From Leucobacter luti (GTDB lineage Bacteria; Actinomycetota; Actinomycetes; Actinomycetales; Microbacteriaceae), in assembly GCF_004217175.1 (NCBI RefSeq), contig NZ_SHKI01000008.1:62001-126000 (forward strand): a stretch of DNA of 64,000 bases, written 5' to 3'. Positions 51,936-60,066 of the stretch are shown here, in pieces. The notes under the pieces were generated by a model. The model made no database searches and was not told the origin of the DNA. It worked only from the letters and a program-made list of their open reading frames with translations. Within the stretch, counting starts at the first letter, position 1, and every line of letters begins with the position of its first letter. Position numbers and translations under genes: made by a program.

Positions 51936-52949
51936 ATGGACACGATCAACGAACTGGCAGCAGATGAGAGCACCGCGAGGATCATCCTCGCTATCGCGTC
52001 CGAACCAGGAGATGCGGTGACGGGGCGGATGATTCGCACCGTCGGCGCATCCGAAACGGTCGCCCGCGTCCTCGCCGATGAAGTCCCGGCAGGGCCCGAC
52101 GGTGACACCTGGCAGCGCCGCCTCGCACCACGCCTCGACGCCGCACAAATCCAGCGGGTGCTTGCTGAGACGGAGCGGCACGGGATGCGGGTGCTGATCC
52201 CCGGCGATGCTGAATGGCCTGCCGGGATCGACGCGCTCGGTGATGGCGCGCCGGTGGCGTTGTGGGCGAAAGGCAACCCAGGGCTGCTGACCGGACCGAT
52301 GTGGGATCGCCTCACCATCACCGGAGCCAGGGCGTCCACCGCCTACGGGGAACACGTCACCACGGAGCTGGTGCAGTCGGCGGTCGCCGACTCCCGTGTG
52401 GTGTTTTCGGGCGGCGCGTATGGGATCGATGGTGCCGCGCACCGTGCCGCACTCGCCTCGAATGGCTCAACGGTCGCCGTGCTCGCAGGCGGCTTGGATC
52501 GGCTGTATCCGGCAGGGCACACTGATCTGCTGACCCGTGTCGGCAAGGACGGCCTGTTGCTGTCGGAGTTGCCGCCGGGTGCGGCGCCGACGAAGTGGAG
52601 GTTCCTGCAACGAGGCAGGCTCCTCGCCGCGCTCTCCGGCACCGTCCTCATCGCCGAGGCCGGGTACCGTTCCGGCACCCTCCACACCGCCGCCCGCGCC
52701 GCCGAACTCGGCCGCCCGGTCGGGGCTATCCCCGGGCCGATCACGAGCGCCACCTCTACGGGCTGTCATCGGTTGCTGCGTGACGGCCTCGCCACGGTGG
52801 TGACTGGCTATGAAGATGTGCGCGAGTTGCTGCATGGGGTTCGTGACCGGGCTCACCGTGCCGTGCGGGAGCGTGCGGGACTCGAGTCCGACCCGCTCGA
52901 GGCTGGGCCGTCGGCGCAGGGGCGGGATTTGAGGGGGCCGGTGTTGTGA
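51936..52949 (+). CDS. dprA: DprA-like DNA-processing protein
   Basis: A 337-residue protein with a DprA/Smf Rossmann domain: WPAGIDALGDGAPVALWAKGN, ITGARASTAYGEHV, FSGGAYGIDGAAHRAAL, VAVLAGGLDRLYPAGH, FLQRGRLLAALSGTVLIAEAGYRSG (partly cited) and AIPGPITSATSTGCHRLLRDG. These positions match the ssDNA-binding DprA core; the N-terminal 85 residues are a small helical domain. DprA loads RecA on incoming ssDNA, so on an ICE it may protect or convert the transferred strand. Such copies are frequent in actinobacterial elements. GAGGGAG at 51921 supports ATG 51936 over the ATG at 51915. Confidence 0.88.
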   Translation: MDTINELAADESTARIILAIASEPGDAVTGRMIRTVGASETVARVLADEVPAGPDGDTWQRRLAPRLDAAQIQRVLAETERHGMRVLIPGDAEWPAGIDALGDGAPVALWAKGNPGLLTGPMWDRLTITGARASTAYGEHVTTELVQSAVADSRVVFSGGAYGIDGAAHRAALASNGSTVAVLAGGLDRLYPAGHTDLLTRVGKDGLLLSELPPGAAPTKWRFLQRGRLLAALSGTVLIAEAGYRSGTLHTAARAAELGRPVGAIPGPITSATSTGCHRLLRDGLATVVTGYEDVRELLHGVRDRAHRAVRERAGLESDPLEAGPSAQGRDLRGPVL

Positions 52950-52957
52950 GGCGGGTG

Positions 52958-52972
52958 GTGCACCTGGTGTGA
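52958..52972 (+). repeat. ICE intergenic motif, copy 7 (GTGCACCTGGTGTGA)
   Basis: A 2-nt shorter copy of the motif, 47 nt before the surface-protein start and 8 nt past the DprA stop. Confidence 0.6.
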
Positions 52973-53019
52973 AGGCGGCCGGCTCTGGTCGCTGATGAAC
53001 ACACACCAGGAGGTATCTC

Positions 53020-56000
53020 GTGTCAGGATCACTCGCCCACATCACGCAGCCGGAGGCTGCGCCACCCAGAACGGGGGTGCGGCGCTGGCTGTCAGCGCTG
53101 CTCGCGCTCCTGGTCATCGCGGGTTCGTTCGCGCTTGGCTCCCAGGCTGCCCATGCGGGCAGTGAAGGGGTCGGGTACTGGTCAGATGGTGCGTTCCTCG
53201 GCGCGTACAACACGGATGTGGACGGCCGGCAGGCGTATTGCGCGGACCTGGACGCGGACCCGCCCTACGGCAACACATCGGGGCCGGAACGGATCACGGC
53301 GTTGGATTCGCTGTCGCGGCAGCAGCTTGCCGAGTTGAACTATGTGATGGACCGGTGGGGGCAGTCGGGCGATCCGAACGTCACCGCCGCGGTCGCGCTG
53401 CATGTGTGGTCGGTGGCGAGCCCTGGCCGGTATAACTCGCACGGCATGTCCGGTGACGACTACTACGTTGCCCGAGCCCCCGCGTCGGAGCGGGGAACGA
53501 TCCTCGCGAACCTCGCCGCGATGCGGCAGGAGGCCGCAGCAAACGCGGTCACCGACCCGTCACTGTCGCTATCGCTTGAGATGTCGGATCAGTACGCGGG
53601 CACGCTCACCGTCGCCACCCACCCCGCAGGCCTCACCGGTGCTGCGACCTTGTCGGATGCGGTCTTCGCTAACGGTTCCTCGGCGCGCACGATCGGCTCC
53701 GGGGCGCACCCGATCACCGGCACCCCCGCAGTCGGTGTGCCGTCCTACCGGGTTGGCGCGTCGATGAGCATCGATGCGGCCGGGTATGGTGCGGCGCTTG
53801 ATCTCTACACGACTCCTGGGAAGCAGCGTTTGATCGCCGCCGTCGCAGGGTCATCCACCGGGTTGTCGGCGTCGGTGGAGTCGCCGGTGATTGAACTGGA
53901 TTTCCAGCCGGAGATCACCACCCAGGTCGCCTCCCGCTACGTCGCGGAGGGTGATGCGTTCGTGGATGGGCTCACGGTGTCGGTGTCGAAGGGTACCTGG
54001 ATTCACCTGGACGGCAACCCGATTGAGGTGACCGCGACCGGCACCTTGTATGGGCCGTTCGATGAGCAGCCTGCCGAAGCCGACACCCCACCTGCCGGAG
54101 CCCTCGTCGCAGGCGTCGAGACGGTGACGTTGACGGGTGCGGGGTCGTATACATCGCCGGGCACGATCGTTGCGCCGGAGTCGGGGTTCTACACGTGGGT
54201 GTGGAGCATCGACAAGACCGCGCACGGTGAGAACGCGAAGTACCTCACCGACTCGTTCACCGACCGCTTCGGCCAAGTCACTGAGACGTCGGTGGTGCCG
54301 TTCCAGCCCGAAGCTGTCTCCAAGGCGGATCAGCGTCTCGCTGTCCCCGGTGATGCACTCACGGACACGATCACCGTTAGTAGCAGTAATGGTGCGTGGT
54401 TGAAGAAGGACGGCGCGCACATTCCGGTGGTGTTCGAGGGCACCGCCTACCAGGTGCCCGGCACGCTGCCCCCGGCGCAGAACGCCGCGATCGACCCGAA
54501 CGCGGTGCCGCTCGGTACCGTGACGGTCACCGCAGACGGCCCCGGCGTCTACACGTCCCCGTCGGTGGTCGCGCCGACGGGCGGGTTTGTGACCTGGGTG
54601 TGGGAGGTTCGGAAGACTACGCAGCCGGAGTGGGTGCGCGACTACCTCGCGAACGACTGGCAGGACGAGTACGGGATCACGGTGGAGACGACGTCGGTGC
54701 GGTGGCCGGTCACGGTGACCTCGCTGATGCGGGAGTACAACGTGCACCCCGGCGGACGCGCCTTCGATGTGATCACCGTCACCGGGTTCCCGGCGAACCA
54801 CGGCGATTTCACCGGCGACGGCTACTGGAACGCCGATGTCGATGAACTGCATCACACCGTCTACGGCCCCTTCGCGTCAGATACGGAACTCACCGACGAT
54901 CTCGACCTCACCAGCGCGCCGGTGCTGGCGGAACTGATGACGCCGGCACGCAATGGGGTCTACAAGCTCGGGTACACGGATGACGACAAGATCGTGCCGA
55001 CCGAGCCCGGCTTCTACGTCCTCGTCACCACCTTCACCGGCGACGACCGCGTGCAGCCTTACTCCTCGTCTCCGGTGGACGTGCTGGAACGCTTCTACGT
55101 CCCACCCACCGGCAGAGAGGTGCCTGTGTCCGTGGTGACGCAGGCGACACCGGAAGCGTTCGTCGGCGAGCCGTTCTCGGATACCGCGCTCGTGCAGGGC
55201 ACGAAGATTCCCGACGGTTCCTACCTGGTGTTCCGTGCCTACGGACCCCACCTGGCAGACGCGGAAGCCCTGTGTGAGGCGCCGTTCTACGAGAGCGAGG
55301 AGATCCCGGTCACCCAGGCCGGTGTCTACCGTTCCGGCACCACCACCGTCGATACCGCGGGGAACGTGTACTGGGTCGAATCCCTCTACAACGCCGACGG
55401 CGAGATCATCGCCGAGGGTCTTTGTGGGGCGTCGGGTGAGACGACGGTGGTGAAGGAGCAGCCGGAGGAGCTGATCGTGAAGACGAACGCCATGGCGAAC
55501 GTGAAGCTGGGTGATCCGGCGCATGATGTTGCGACCGTCACCGGCACCGTCCCCGACGGGGCACGCCTGATCTTCGAGGCGTACCGGCAGGACAGTGACA
55601 CCGCGACCTGCACCCCGGAAGAACTCGTCTTCACCTCCACCACGATTGATCTCGATGGGCCAGGTGAGTATCGCTCCGACGAGGTGATCTTCGACACGGT
55701 CGGCATCTACTACTGGGTGGAGACCGTCACCGATGAGGACGGCACGATCCTGCACCGTGGGGTCTGCGGTGCACCGGATGAGACCACCACCGTCACCGAC
55801 ACCCCAGACGTAGCAGGCACGCCGGGTGAGCTCGCGCACACCGGCGGCGGTGACTGGTGGCCGATCGGTCTCGCTGGTGGGCTGATCGCTGCGGTTACCG
55901 GTGGGGTGTTGCTGTTCGGGCGTCGCCTCGCGATCACGCGCGACCGCGCCGGGTACGTCCGTGACGAGGACCTGTCGTTCGAGGAGTTCAAGGCCCAGTT

Positions 56001-56022
56001 CGAGGGAGCAAAGGAGGACTAA
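53020..56022 (+). CDS. Large secreted surface protein with LAxTG sortase-type anchor
   Basis: A 1000-residue protein. Residues 1-47 form a signal peptide with a long N-region and hydrophobic core ending AAHA. Residues 48-200 contain the pattern RQAYCADLD and a later VALHVWSVA, similar in layout to thioester adhesion domains but without the Gln before the Trp. The rest is built from beta-rich repeats of 100-130 residues, at least five, each with an ETVTL/TVTADG-VYTS-x(3)-VAP-x-GF-x-TWVW or DGARLIF pattern. The C-terminus has LAHTG at 938-942, a hydrophobic helix (948-970) and RR, then a longer charged tail than usual. It is probably a mating-surface adhesin or surface-exclusion protein. No sortase gene is in the window. 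Confidence 0.85.
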   Translation: MSGSLAHITQPEAAPPRTGVRRWLSALLALLVIAGSFALGSQAAHAGSEGVGYWSDGAFLGAYNTDVDGRQAYCADLDADPPYGNTSGPERITALDSLSRQQLAELNYVMDRWGQSGDPNVTAAVALHVWSVASPGRYNSHGMSGDDYYVARAPASERGTILANLAAMRQEAAANAVTDPSLSLSLEMSDQYAGTLTVATHPAGLTGAATLSDAVFANGSSARTIGSGAHPITGTPAVGVPSYRVGASMSIDAAGYGAALDLYTTPGKQRLIAAVAGSSTGLSASVESPVIELDFQPEITTQVASRYVAEGDAFVDGLTVSVSKGTWIHLDGNPIEVTATGTLYGPFDEQPAEADTPPAGALVAGVETVTLTGAGSYTSPGTIVAPESGFYTWVWSIDKTAHGENAKYLTDSFTDRFGQVTETSVVPFQPEAVSKADQRLAVPGDALTDTITVSSSNGAWLKKDGAHIPVVFEGTAYQVPGTLPPAQNAAIDPNAVPLGTVTVTADGPGVYTSPSVVAPTGGFVTWVWEVRKTTQPEWVRDYLANDWQDEYGITVETTSVRWPVTVTSLMREYNVHPGGRAFDVITVTGFPANHGDFTGDGYWNADVDELHHTVYGPFASDTELTDDLDLTSAPVLAELMTPARNGVYKLGYTDDDKIVPTEPGFYVLVTTFTGDDRVQPYSSSPVDVLERFYVPPTGREVPVSVVTQATPEAFVGEPFSDTALVQGTKIPDGSYLVFRAYGPHLADAEALCEAPFYESEEIPVTQAGVYRSGTTTVDTAGNVYWVESLYNADGEIIAEGLCGASGETTVVKEQPEELIVKTNAMANVKLGDPAHDVATVTGTVPDGARLIFEAYRQDSDTATCTPEELVFTSTTIDLDGPGEYRSDEVIFDTVGIYYWVETVTDEDGTILHRGVCGAPDETTTVTDTPDVAGTPGELAHTGGGDWWPIGLAGGLIAAVTGGVLLFGRRLAITRDRAGYVRDEDLSFEEFKAQFEGAKED

Positions 56023-56071
56023 CCACAGGCTGCCGACCCTCCGGCACCCCCACCCCAGGGCGGGTCGGTAT

Positions 56072-56107
56072 GGGAGGGCACGAACCACCCCAGGTTCGTG
56101 CCCTCCC
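56072..56107 (+). terminator. Terminator after the surface-protein gene
   Basis: A perfect 14-bp stem (56072-56085 with 56094-56107), 8-nt loop, followed by ACCTGCGTTT. The strong stem suggests an end of transcript between the surface protein and the next gene. Confidence 0.75.
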
Positions 56108-56131
56108 ACCTGCGTTTCGGGGGCGGTGCTA

Positions 56132-56148
56132 GTGCACCTGCCTGGCGA
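56132..56148 (+). repeat. ICE intergenic motif, copy 8 (GTGCACCTGCCTGGCGA)
   Basis: It lies 24 nt after the terminator and 29 nt before the GTG start of the next gene, so it marks a new transcription unit. Confidence 0.7.
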
Positions 56149-56177
56149 CACCCCTGCACTCCACGGAGAGGAACCCT

Positions 56178-56774
56178 GTGACGCCGAAGCCTCGCTACCG
56201 CCGCACCCACCCCGACCACCAACCCCCGAAAGCGCCGAAGCCACCGAAGACTGAGCCCGGTGGACCGGTCGTCGTGCCGGTGGTGGAGTTCACCATCACC
56301 GCTGATGGTGCGATGACGGTCACGGTCGACGGGCGCCCGTATCTCCCGGAGCCGTTCGCTCCGGGATGGCGGCGCGAAGCGTTCCCGACCATCCTCGACG
56401 CCCTCACCGCCCAGTACCGGTCGCCGCTGCGCGTGCAGGTACACGAGGCCGACGGGTCAACGTTCACCGACATCATCACCCCGCCCCGCGAACGCACCAC
56501 CCCAAAGCCCTGGGAAGCATCAGCACCGGCACCGGTGGCTGTGGTGTCGCCTCCGGTGCCAGCCGCGCAGCCGGTGCTGCATCAGGTGGCAGGGGCAGGG
56601 TTCGTTGCGGGTGAGGATGTCGCCGTCGCGATCATCCACGCCCACACCGACGCCAGCAGCGACGGCACCGCCCGCACCCTCCTCACCGCAGAGCAAACCG
56701 CGCTTGCGGTGACGGGTGAAGTGATCCTCCTCGGCCGCATCTCCGGCACCCTCACGGTCGGGAGAATCCAATGA
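56178..56774 (+). CDS. Hypothetical ICE protein upstream of the coupling protein
   Basis: A 198-residue soluble protein, not recognised. It begins with a Pro/Lys-rich tail, then a beta-rich region with VVEFTITADGAMTVTVDGRPY and a RVQVHEADGSTFTDIITPP strand, a Pro/Ala linker and a C-terminal FVAGEDVAVAIIHAHTDAS segment. It overlaps the coupling-protein gene (ATGA), so they should be cotranscribed. It might be a coupling-protein partner or relaxosome protein; nothing in the sequence is diagnostic. Confidence 0.7.
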   Translation: MTPKPRYRRTHPDHQPPKAPKPPKTEPGGPVVVPVVEFTITADGAMTVTVDGRPYLPEPFAPGWRREAFPTILDALTAQYRSPLRVQVHEADGSTFTDIITPPRERTTPKPWEASAPAPVAVVSPPVPAAQPVLHQVAGAGFVAGEDVAVAIIHAHTDASSDGTARTLLTAEQTALAVTGEVILLGRISGTLTVGRIQ

Positions 56775-58588
56775 GCACCCCGCGGCAGGGTGGGGCGCTT
56801 GGGGATGAGCTGGCGAACCTCGGAATCATCGCCCTCATCGCCGCCGCCGTCCTCGCCGTCATCCTCCGCGTTGCGGGAACGATCACCGCGTGGGTTACCG
56901 GGATTGCGCAGCCGCCGGGCGGGATCGAAGCCGGCCTCGGCGTGCTCCTGCACCCCTCCGACCCCGGTAGCGCACTCGCTGCCGACGAGCTGAACCCGGT
57001 CGCGTACTGGATCGTCACCGGCATCCTCATCGTCGCGGTCGGGAGTGCGGGGTGGTGGGTGTGGCGGTTCTTCCGCGAGCACGCACGACAGACGAAGGTC
57101 GACCCGTACCGGATCGTCGGGATCGCCACCCGCACCGACGTCACCACCGCCGCATCAGAGAAAGCACTGCTGCGTCGGGCCGGGCAACTCCGCCCCTCCA
57201 TCCAGCAGCCTGCGGTCACCGATGTCGGATACCTCCTCGGCGCATCGAGGAACGTAAACGTGTGGGCGAGTGTGGAGGATTCGATCCTGCTGATCGGGCC
57301 ACCACGATCGGGGAAGGGGTTGCATGTGGTCATCAACGCGATCCTCGACGCCCCAGGCGCCGTCGTCACGACCTCCACCCGCCCCGACAACCTCACTGCC
57401 ACTCTCACAGCACGCCGTGCGGAGGGGCGGCCAGTGGCGGTGTTCGATCCGCAGCACCTCGCCGAAGGCGTCCCCGCAGGCTTGCGGTGGTCACCGATCC
57501 GGGGATGCGAAGACCCGCTGACTGCGATGATCCGCGCCACCGGCCTCGCCGCAGGCACCGGCCTGTCCGCTGGCGGTGTCGAGGGCGGGGATTTCTGGGA
57601 AGGGAAAACCCGCACCGCCCTCCAAGCACTCCTCCATGCCGCAGCCCTGGACCAGCGTGCGCCTGCCGAGTTGTTCCGGTGGACCCTGGACCCGGCTGCG
57701 GCGTCCGATGCGGTCGCGATCCTTACCGCGAACCCTCGGGCGGCGACGGGGTGGGCGGATTCGTTGCAGGCGATGATCGACTCAGACCCCAGAACCCGCG
57801 ACTCCATCTGGCAAGGCGTGTCCCTGTCTCTTGCCGCGCTCGCAGATCCCCGCGTCCTCGACGCGGTCAGCCCAGGCCCGGAGGAGCGGTTCGATCCGGA
57901 GGAGTTTCTGCGCAAGCGCGGCACCGTGTATCTGCTCGCGACAGGCGCCGGGGCGAACAACAGTGCCGCACTGGTGTCAGCGTTCGTGGAAGACCTCGTC
58001 GAAGCCGCCCGTCGCCTCGCCGCACGCTCACCGTCAGCACGTCTCGACCCGCCGCTGCTGCTGGCGCTGGATGAGATCGGAAACCTCGCCCCACTGCCAT
58101 CGCTCCCGACGTTGATGGCAGAAGGCGGAGGTACCGGGATCACGACCATGCCGGTACTGCAATCCCTCGCACAGGCACGCGAGAAGTGGTCGGATAACGC
58201 TGCCGGCGCGATCTGGGACGCATCGATTGTGAAGATCATCCTCGGTGGCGCATCCAACTCCCGTGACCTTCAAGACCTCACCACCCTCATCGGTGAACGC
58301 GACGAGATCACCGACTCCACCACCATCGGCGACCACGGCTCCCGCACCGCACAACGCTCCATCCGCCGGGTAGCGATCATGCCTCCCGACGTGATCCGCA
58401 CCCTCCCATTCGGTACCGGACTGATCCTGCTACGCGCCGCGCCACCGATCGTCGCGAAACTGCGTGCTTGGACGCGCCGCAAGGGCGCGAGCGACCTGCA
58501 GGGTCAGCGGCGCGTGGTGGAGAAGCTGCTACAAACCGGTTCTCCGGCATCCGCGGGTGATGAGGGGCCGGTGGGCGCACCTGAGTGA
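56771..58588 (+). CDS. VirD4/TraG-type conjugative coupling protein
   Basis: A 605-residue coupling ATPase. Two N-terminal membrane helices (about 18-42 and 78-100), then Walker A GPPRSGKGL (about 175-183), STRPDNLTATLTARRAEG, FDPQHLAEG, and the Walker B LLALDEIGNLAPLPSLPTLMAEGGGTGIT (cited in part; LALDEIGN is the key site near 433). These are TraG/VirD4 hallmarks. It joins the relaxosome to the channel, taking DNA from the TraA relaxase at 21613. The stop lies in a copy of the ICE motif at 58574. Confidence 0.93.
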   Translation: MSTPRQGGALGDELANLGIIALIAAAVLAVILRVAGTITAWVTGIAQPPGGIEAGLGVLLHPSDPGSALAADELNPVAYWIVTGILIVAVGSAGWWVWRFFREHARQTKVDPYRIVGIATRTDVTTAASEKALLRRAGQLRPSIQQPAVTDVGYLLGASRNVNVWASVEDSILLIGPPRSGKGLHVVINAILDAPGAVVTTSTRPDNLTATLTARRAEGRPVAVFDPQHLAEGVPAGLRWSPIRGCEDPLTAMIRATGLAAGTGLSAGGVEGGDFWEGKTRTALQALLHAAALDQRAPAELFRWTLDPAAASDAVAILTANPRAATGWADSLQAMIDSDPRTRDSIWQGVSLSLAALADPRVLDAVSPGPEERFDPEEFLRKRGTVYLLATGAGANNSAALVSAFVEDLVEAARRLAARSPSARLDPPLLLALDEIGNLAPLPSLPTLMAEGGGTGITTMPVLQSLAQAREKWSDNAAGAIWDASIVKIILGGASNSRDLQDLTTLIGERDEITDSTTIGDHGSRTAQRSIRRVAIMPPDVIRTLPFGTGLILLRAAPPIVAKLRAWTRRKGASDLQGQRRVVEKLLQTGSPASAGDEGPVGAPE

Positions 58589-58590
58589 CA
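58574..58590 (+). repeat. ICE intergenic motif, copy 9 (degenerate)
   Basis: GGCGCACCTGAGTGACA. The first nine bases fit the consensus. It overlaps the coupling-protein stop codon and lies 42 nt before the SSB start. Confidence 0.5.
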
Positions 58591-58632
58591 GAGCACCCTG
58601 ACCGGGGGTGCCGCTGTCACAAGGAGTGTCCA

Positions 58633-59097
58633 ATGGCTATCCACACACAAGAGTCCCTGTCCGGGTTCATCGCTTCCGAACCGCACCTGTCGTTCACCGA
58701 GAAAGGTGACGCACGACTGTTCGTGAAGATCGGGCAAGAACACTACCGCCGCGAAGACGATGGCTCGTTCACGCAGACCGAGACCACCTTCCACGACCTC
58801 GTCGCGTTCCGGAAGACCGCCGAACGCGCCCACCAGCGCTTCGCGAAAGGCGACAAGTTCGTCGCCGAGGGCTACACCCACCACTACGACCGCACCGACG
58901 ACACCGGGCAGACCGTCAAGGCAGAAGAGTTCATCGCGAAGAAAATCGGGCACGACCTCGCCCGCACCCGCTACACAGTCGACCGTCCCCGACGCACACA
59001 AGCAACCGACTCATTGGATGCCGGACTCGAGGACGCTGCACTGTCACCCGGCGCACCACGCCGCGCGCCCGCTGGTGCAACCGCGGTCGGAAGGTGA
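58633..59097 (+). CDS. ssb: Single-stranded DNA-binding protein
   Basis: A 154-residue SSB-type OB-fold protein. The N-terminal domain has LSGFIASEPHLSFTEKGDARLFVKI, TTFHDLVAFRKTAERAHQRFAKGDKFVAEGY and AEEFIAKKIGHDLARTRY, matching the SSB strand order. The tail is basic (PRRAPAGATAVGR) and lacks the acidic DDDIPF tip of chromosomal SSB, so it may not recruit the usual partners. It would coat the transferred strand. AAGGAG ribosome site. Confidence 0.87.
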   Translation: MAIHTQESLSGFIASEPHLSFTEKGDARLFVKIGQEHYRREDDGSFTQTETTFHDLVAFRKTAERAHQRFAKGDKFVAEGYTHHYDRTDDTGQTVKAEEFIAKKIGHDLARTRYTVDRPRRTQATDSLDAGLEDAALSPGAPRRAPAGATAVGR

Positions 59098-59106
59098 GGA
59101 CGGATC

Positions 59107-59715
59107 ATGGTCGATGAACTGCCCGACACGGGCGAAGTTGATCCGGGCGAAGTGGCGGAGGACGAGTTCGATGAGAGCTACGACCCCGACACCGAACCCT
59201 CCACCGCGGAGGATGAGGGGATGGCGGGTCCGCCGGGGCCGGTGAACTGGAATCTCCTCACCGCCGACGCCGCAGAAGAAGAATGGCTCGCGCTCAACGA
59301 ATGGGTGCACTGGCTTCGCCACACCTACGGCCTCTCTGTCGCCGTCTGCCCGCCGTTCTGGCACCGCCACCCGGCACTGGTGTGGGAACTGTCCGCGTTG
59401 CACATCCACTGGCTGTGCGCGATCCACCCCGAAGCCAAGGGCTCCGCCATGCTCATCTGGCATCGCGACTTCACCGAAGCCCAAGAACGCCTCCGGCACT
59501 GGACCGCAGCCTGCGGCACGCGCCTGACCACCGACCGCCCCACCCGCCGCATCGCCTGGCCCGGAGAATCCGACACCGACACCATCGATGACATCGTGAT
59601 CCCGAACCGCGAGGAAGACTTCGTGGAATACATGCACGCTGATGTGGAAGCGCGGCGACGTGCCGAGGACCAGTTCATCGCAGGTCTCGTCCTGAGCACG
59701 GGAGAAGTACCATGA
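59107..59715 (+). CDS. DUF4913 domain protein
   Basis: A 202-residue protein. After an acidic N-terminal tail (EVDPGEVAEDEFDESYDPDTEP) comes the DUF4913 core: EWLALNEWVHWLRHTYGLS, PPFWHRHPALVWELSALHIHWLCAIHPEAKGSAMLIWHRDFTEAQERL (key residues W, H and D cited), and FVEYMHADVEARRRAEDQFIA at the end. DUF4913 proteins are found mainly on actinobacterial mobile elements; function unknown. It follows SSB by 9 nt and overlaps the next small gene by 4. Confidence 0.82.
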   Translation: MVDELPDTGEVDPGEVAEDEFDESYDPDTEPSTAEDEGMAGPPGPVNWNLLTADAAEEEWLALNEWVHWLRHTYGLSVAVCPPFWHRHPALVWELSALHIHWLCAIHPEAKGSAMLIWHRDFTEAQERLRHWTAACGTRLTTDRPTRRIAWPGESDTDTIDDIVIPNREEDFVEYMHADVEARRRAEDQFIAGLVLSTGEVP

Positions 59716-59903
59716 ACCGGCGTGAGCGCAGGCGGGGTGAGGATCGACGCTTCACCGTCAAAGCAGTGCCACGCAGTCAACCTGACCTGCACAAGCTCGC
59801 GCAGGTGTTCCTCGGCATGGCGGTCAGCAGATCGAAGGCGAACGACGCGCCCACGCCGGATGACGCCGATCCTGGGCGTTCTGAGCCCGACAAGGTAGAA
59901 TAG
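59712..59903 (+). CDS. Small hypothetical protein
   Basis: A 63-residue basic protein with an Arg-rich N-terminus (NRRERRRGEDRRFTVKAV), a short helix (LHKLAQVFLGMAV) and an Asp/Pro tail. It overlaps DUF4913 by ATGA. Similar short orphan frames accompany DUF4913 genes in other elements to my knowledge, but no function is known. Confidence 0.55.
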   Translation: MNRRERRRGEDRRFTVKAVPRSQPDLHKLAQVFLGMAVSRSKANDAPTPDDADPGRSEPDKVE

Positions 59904-60066
59904 AACCCGACGCCGCGGCCTTACCGGGCCGGGTGCGCAGTCTCTTTGCCCTTGTGGCTTACCCCGGTTCCTTTCCGGCGGACGTGTTTCCCGTTTACGA
60001 GTCGCACCGCGTGACGCTTCGCCGTCGCGTTGGCTCCCACCCTTCCGGTGAGAGGAAACAAGACTC
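59904..60066 (+). promoter_or_regulatory. Leader region of the recombinase gene; small inverted repeats
   Basis: The 163-nt non-coding leader holds several short GC-rich inverted repeats: GGCC-TTACCG-GGCC near 59919-59932, CCGG-N7-CCGG near 59964-59978, and GACG ... CGTC near 60012-60026. The ribosome site GAGAGGAAA is at 60050-60058. This is a candidate place for attachment or regulatory sequence, but no match to the other element end could be seen. Confidence 0.4.

Noticed and set aside
56752..58257. A 501-codon minus-strand frame opposite the coupling-protein gene
   Set aside because: Shadow of the VirD4-type gene; Ser/Arg/Ala-rich sequence with no domain. The plus-strand gene has Walker motifs.
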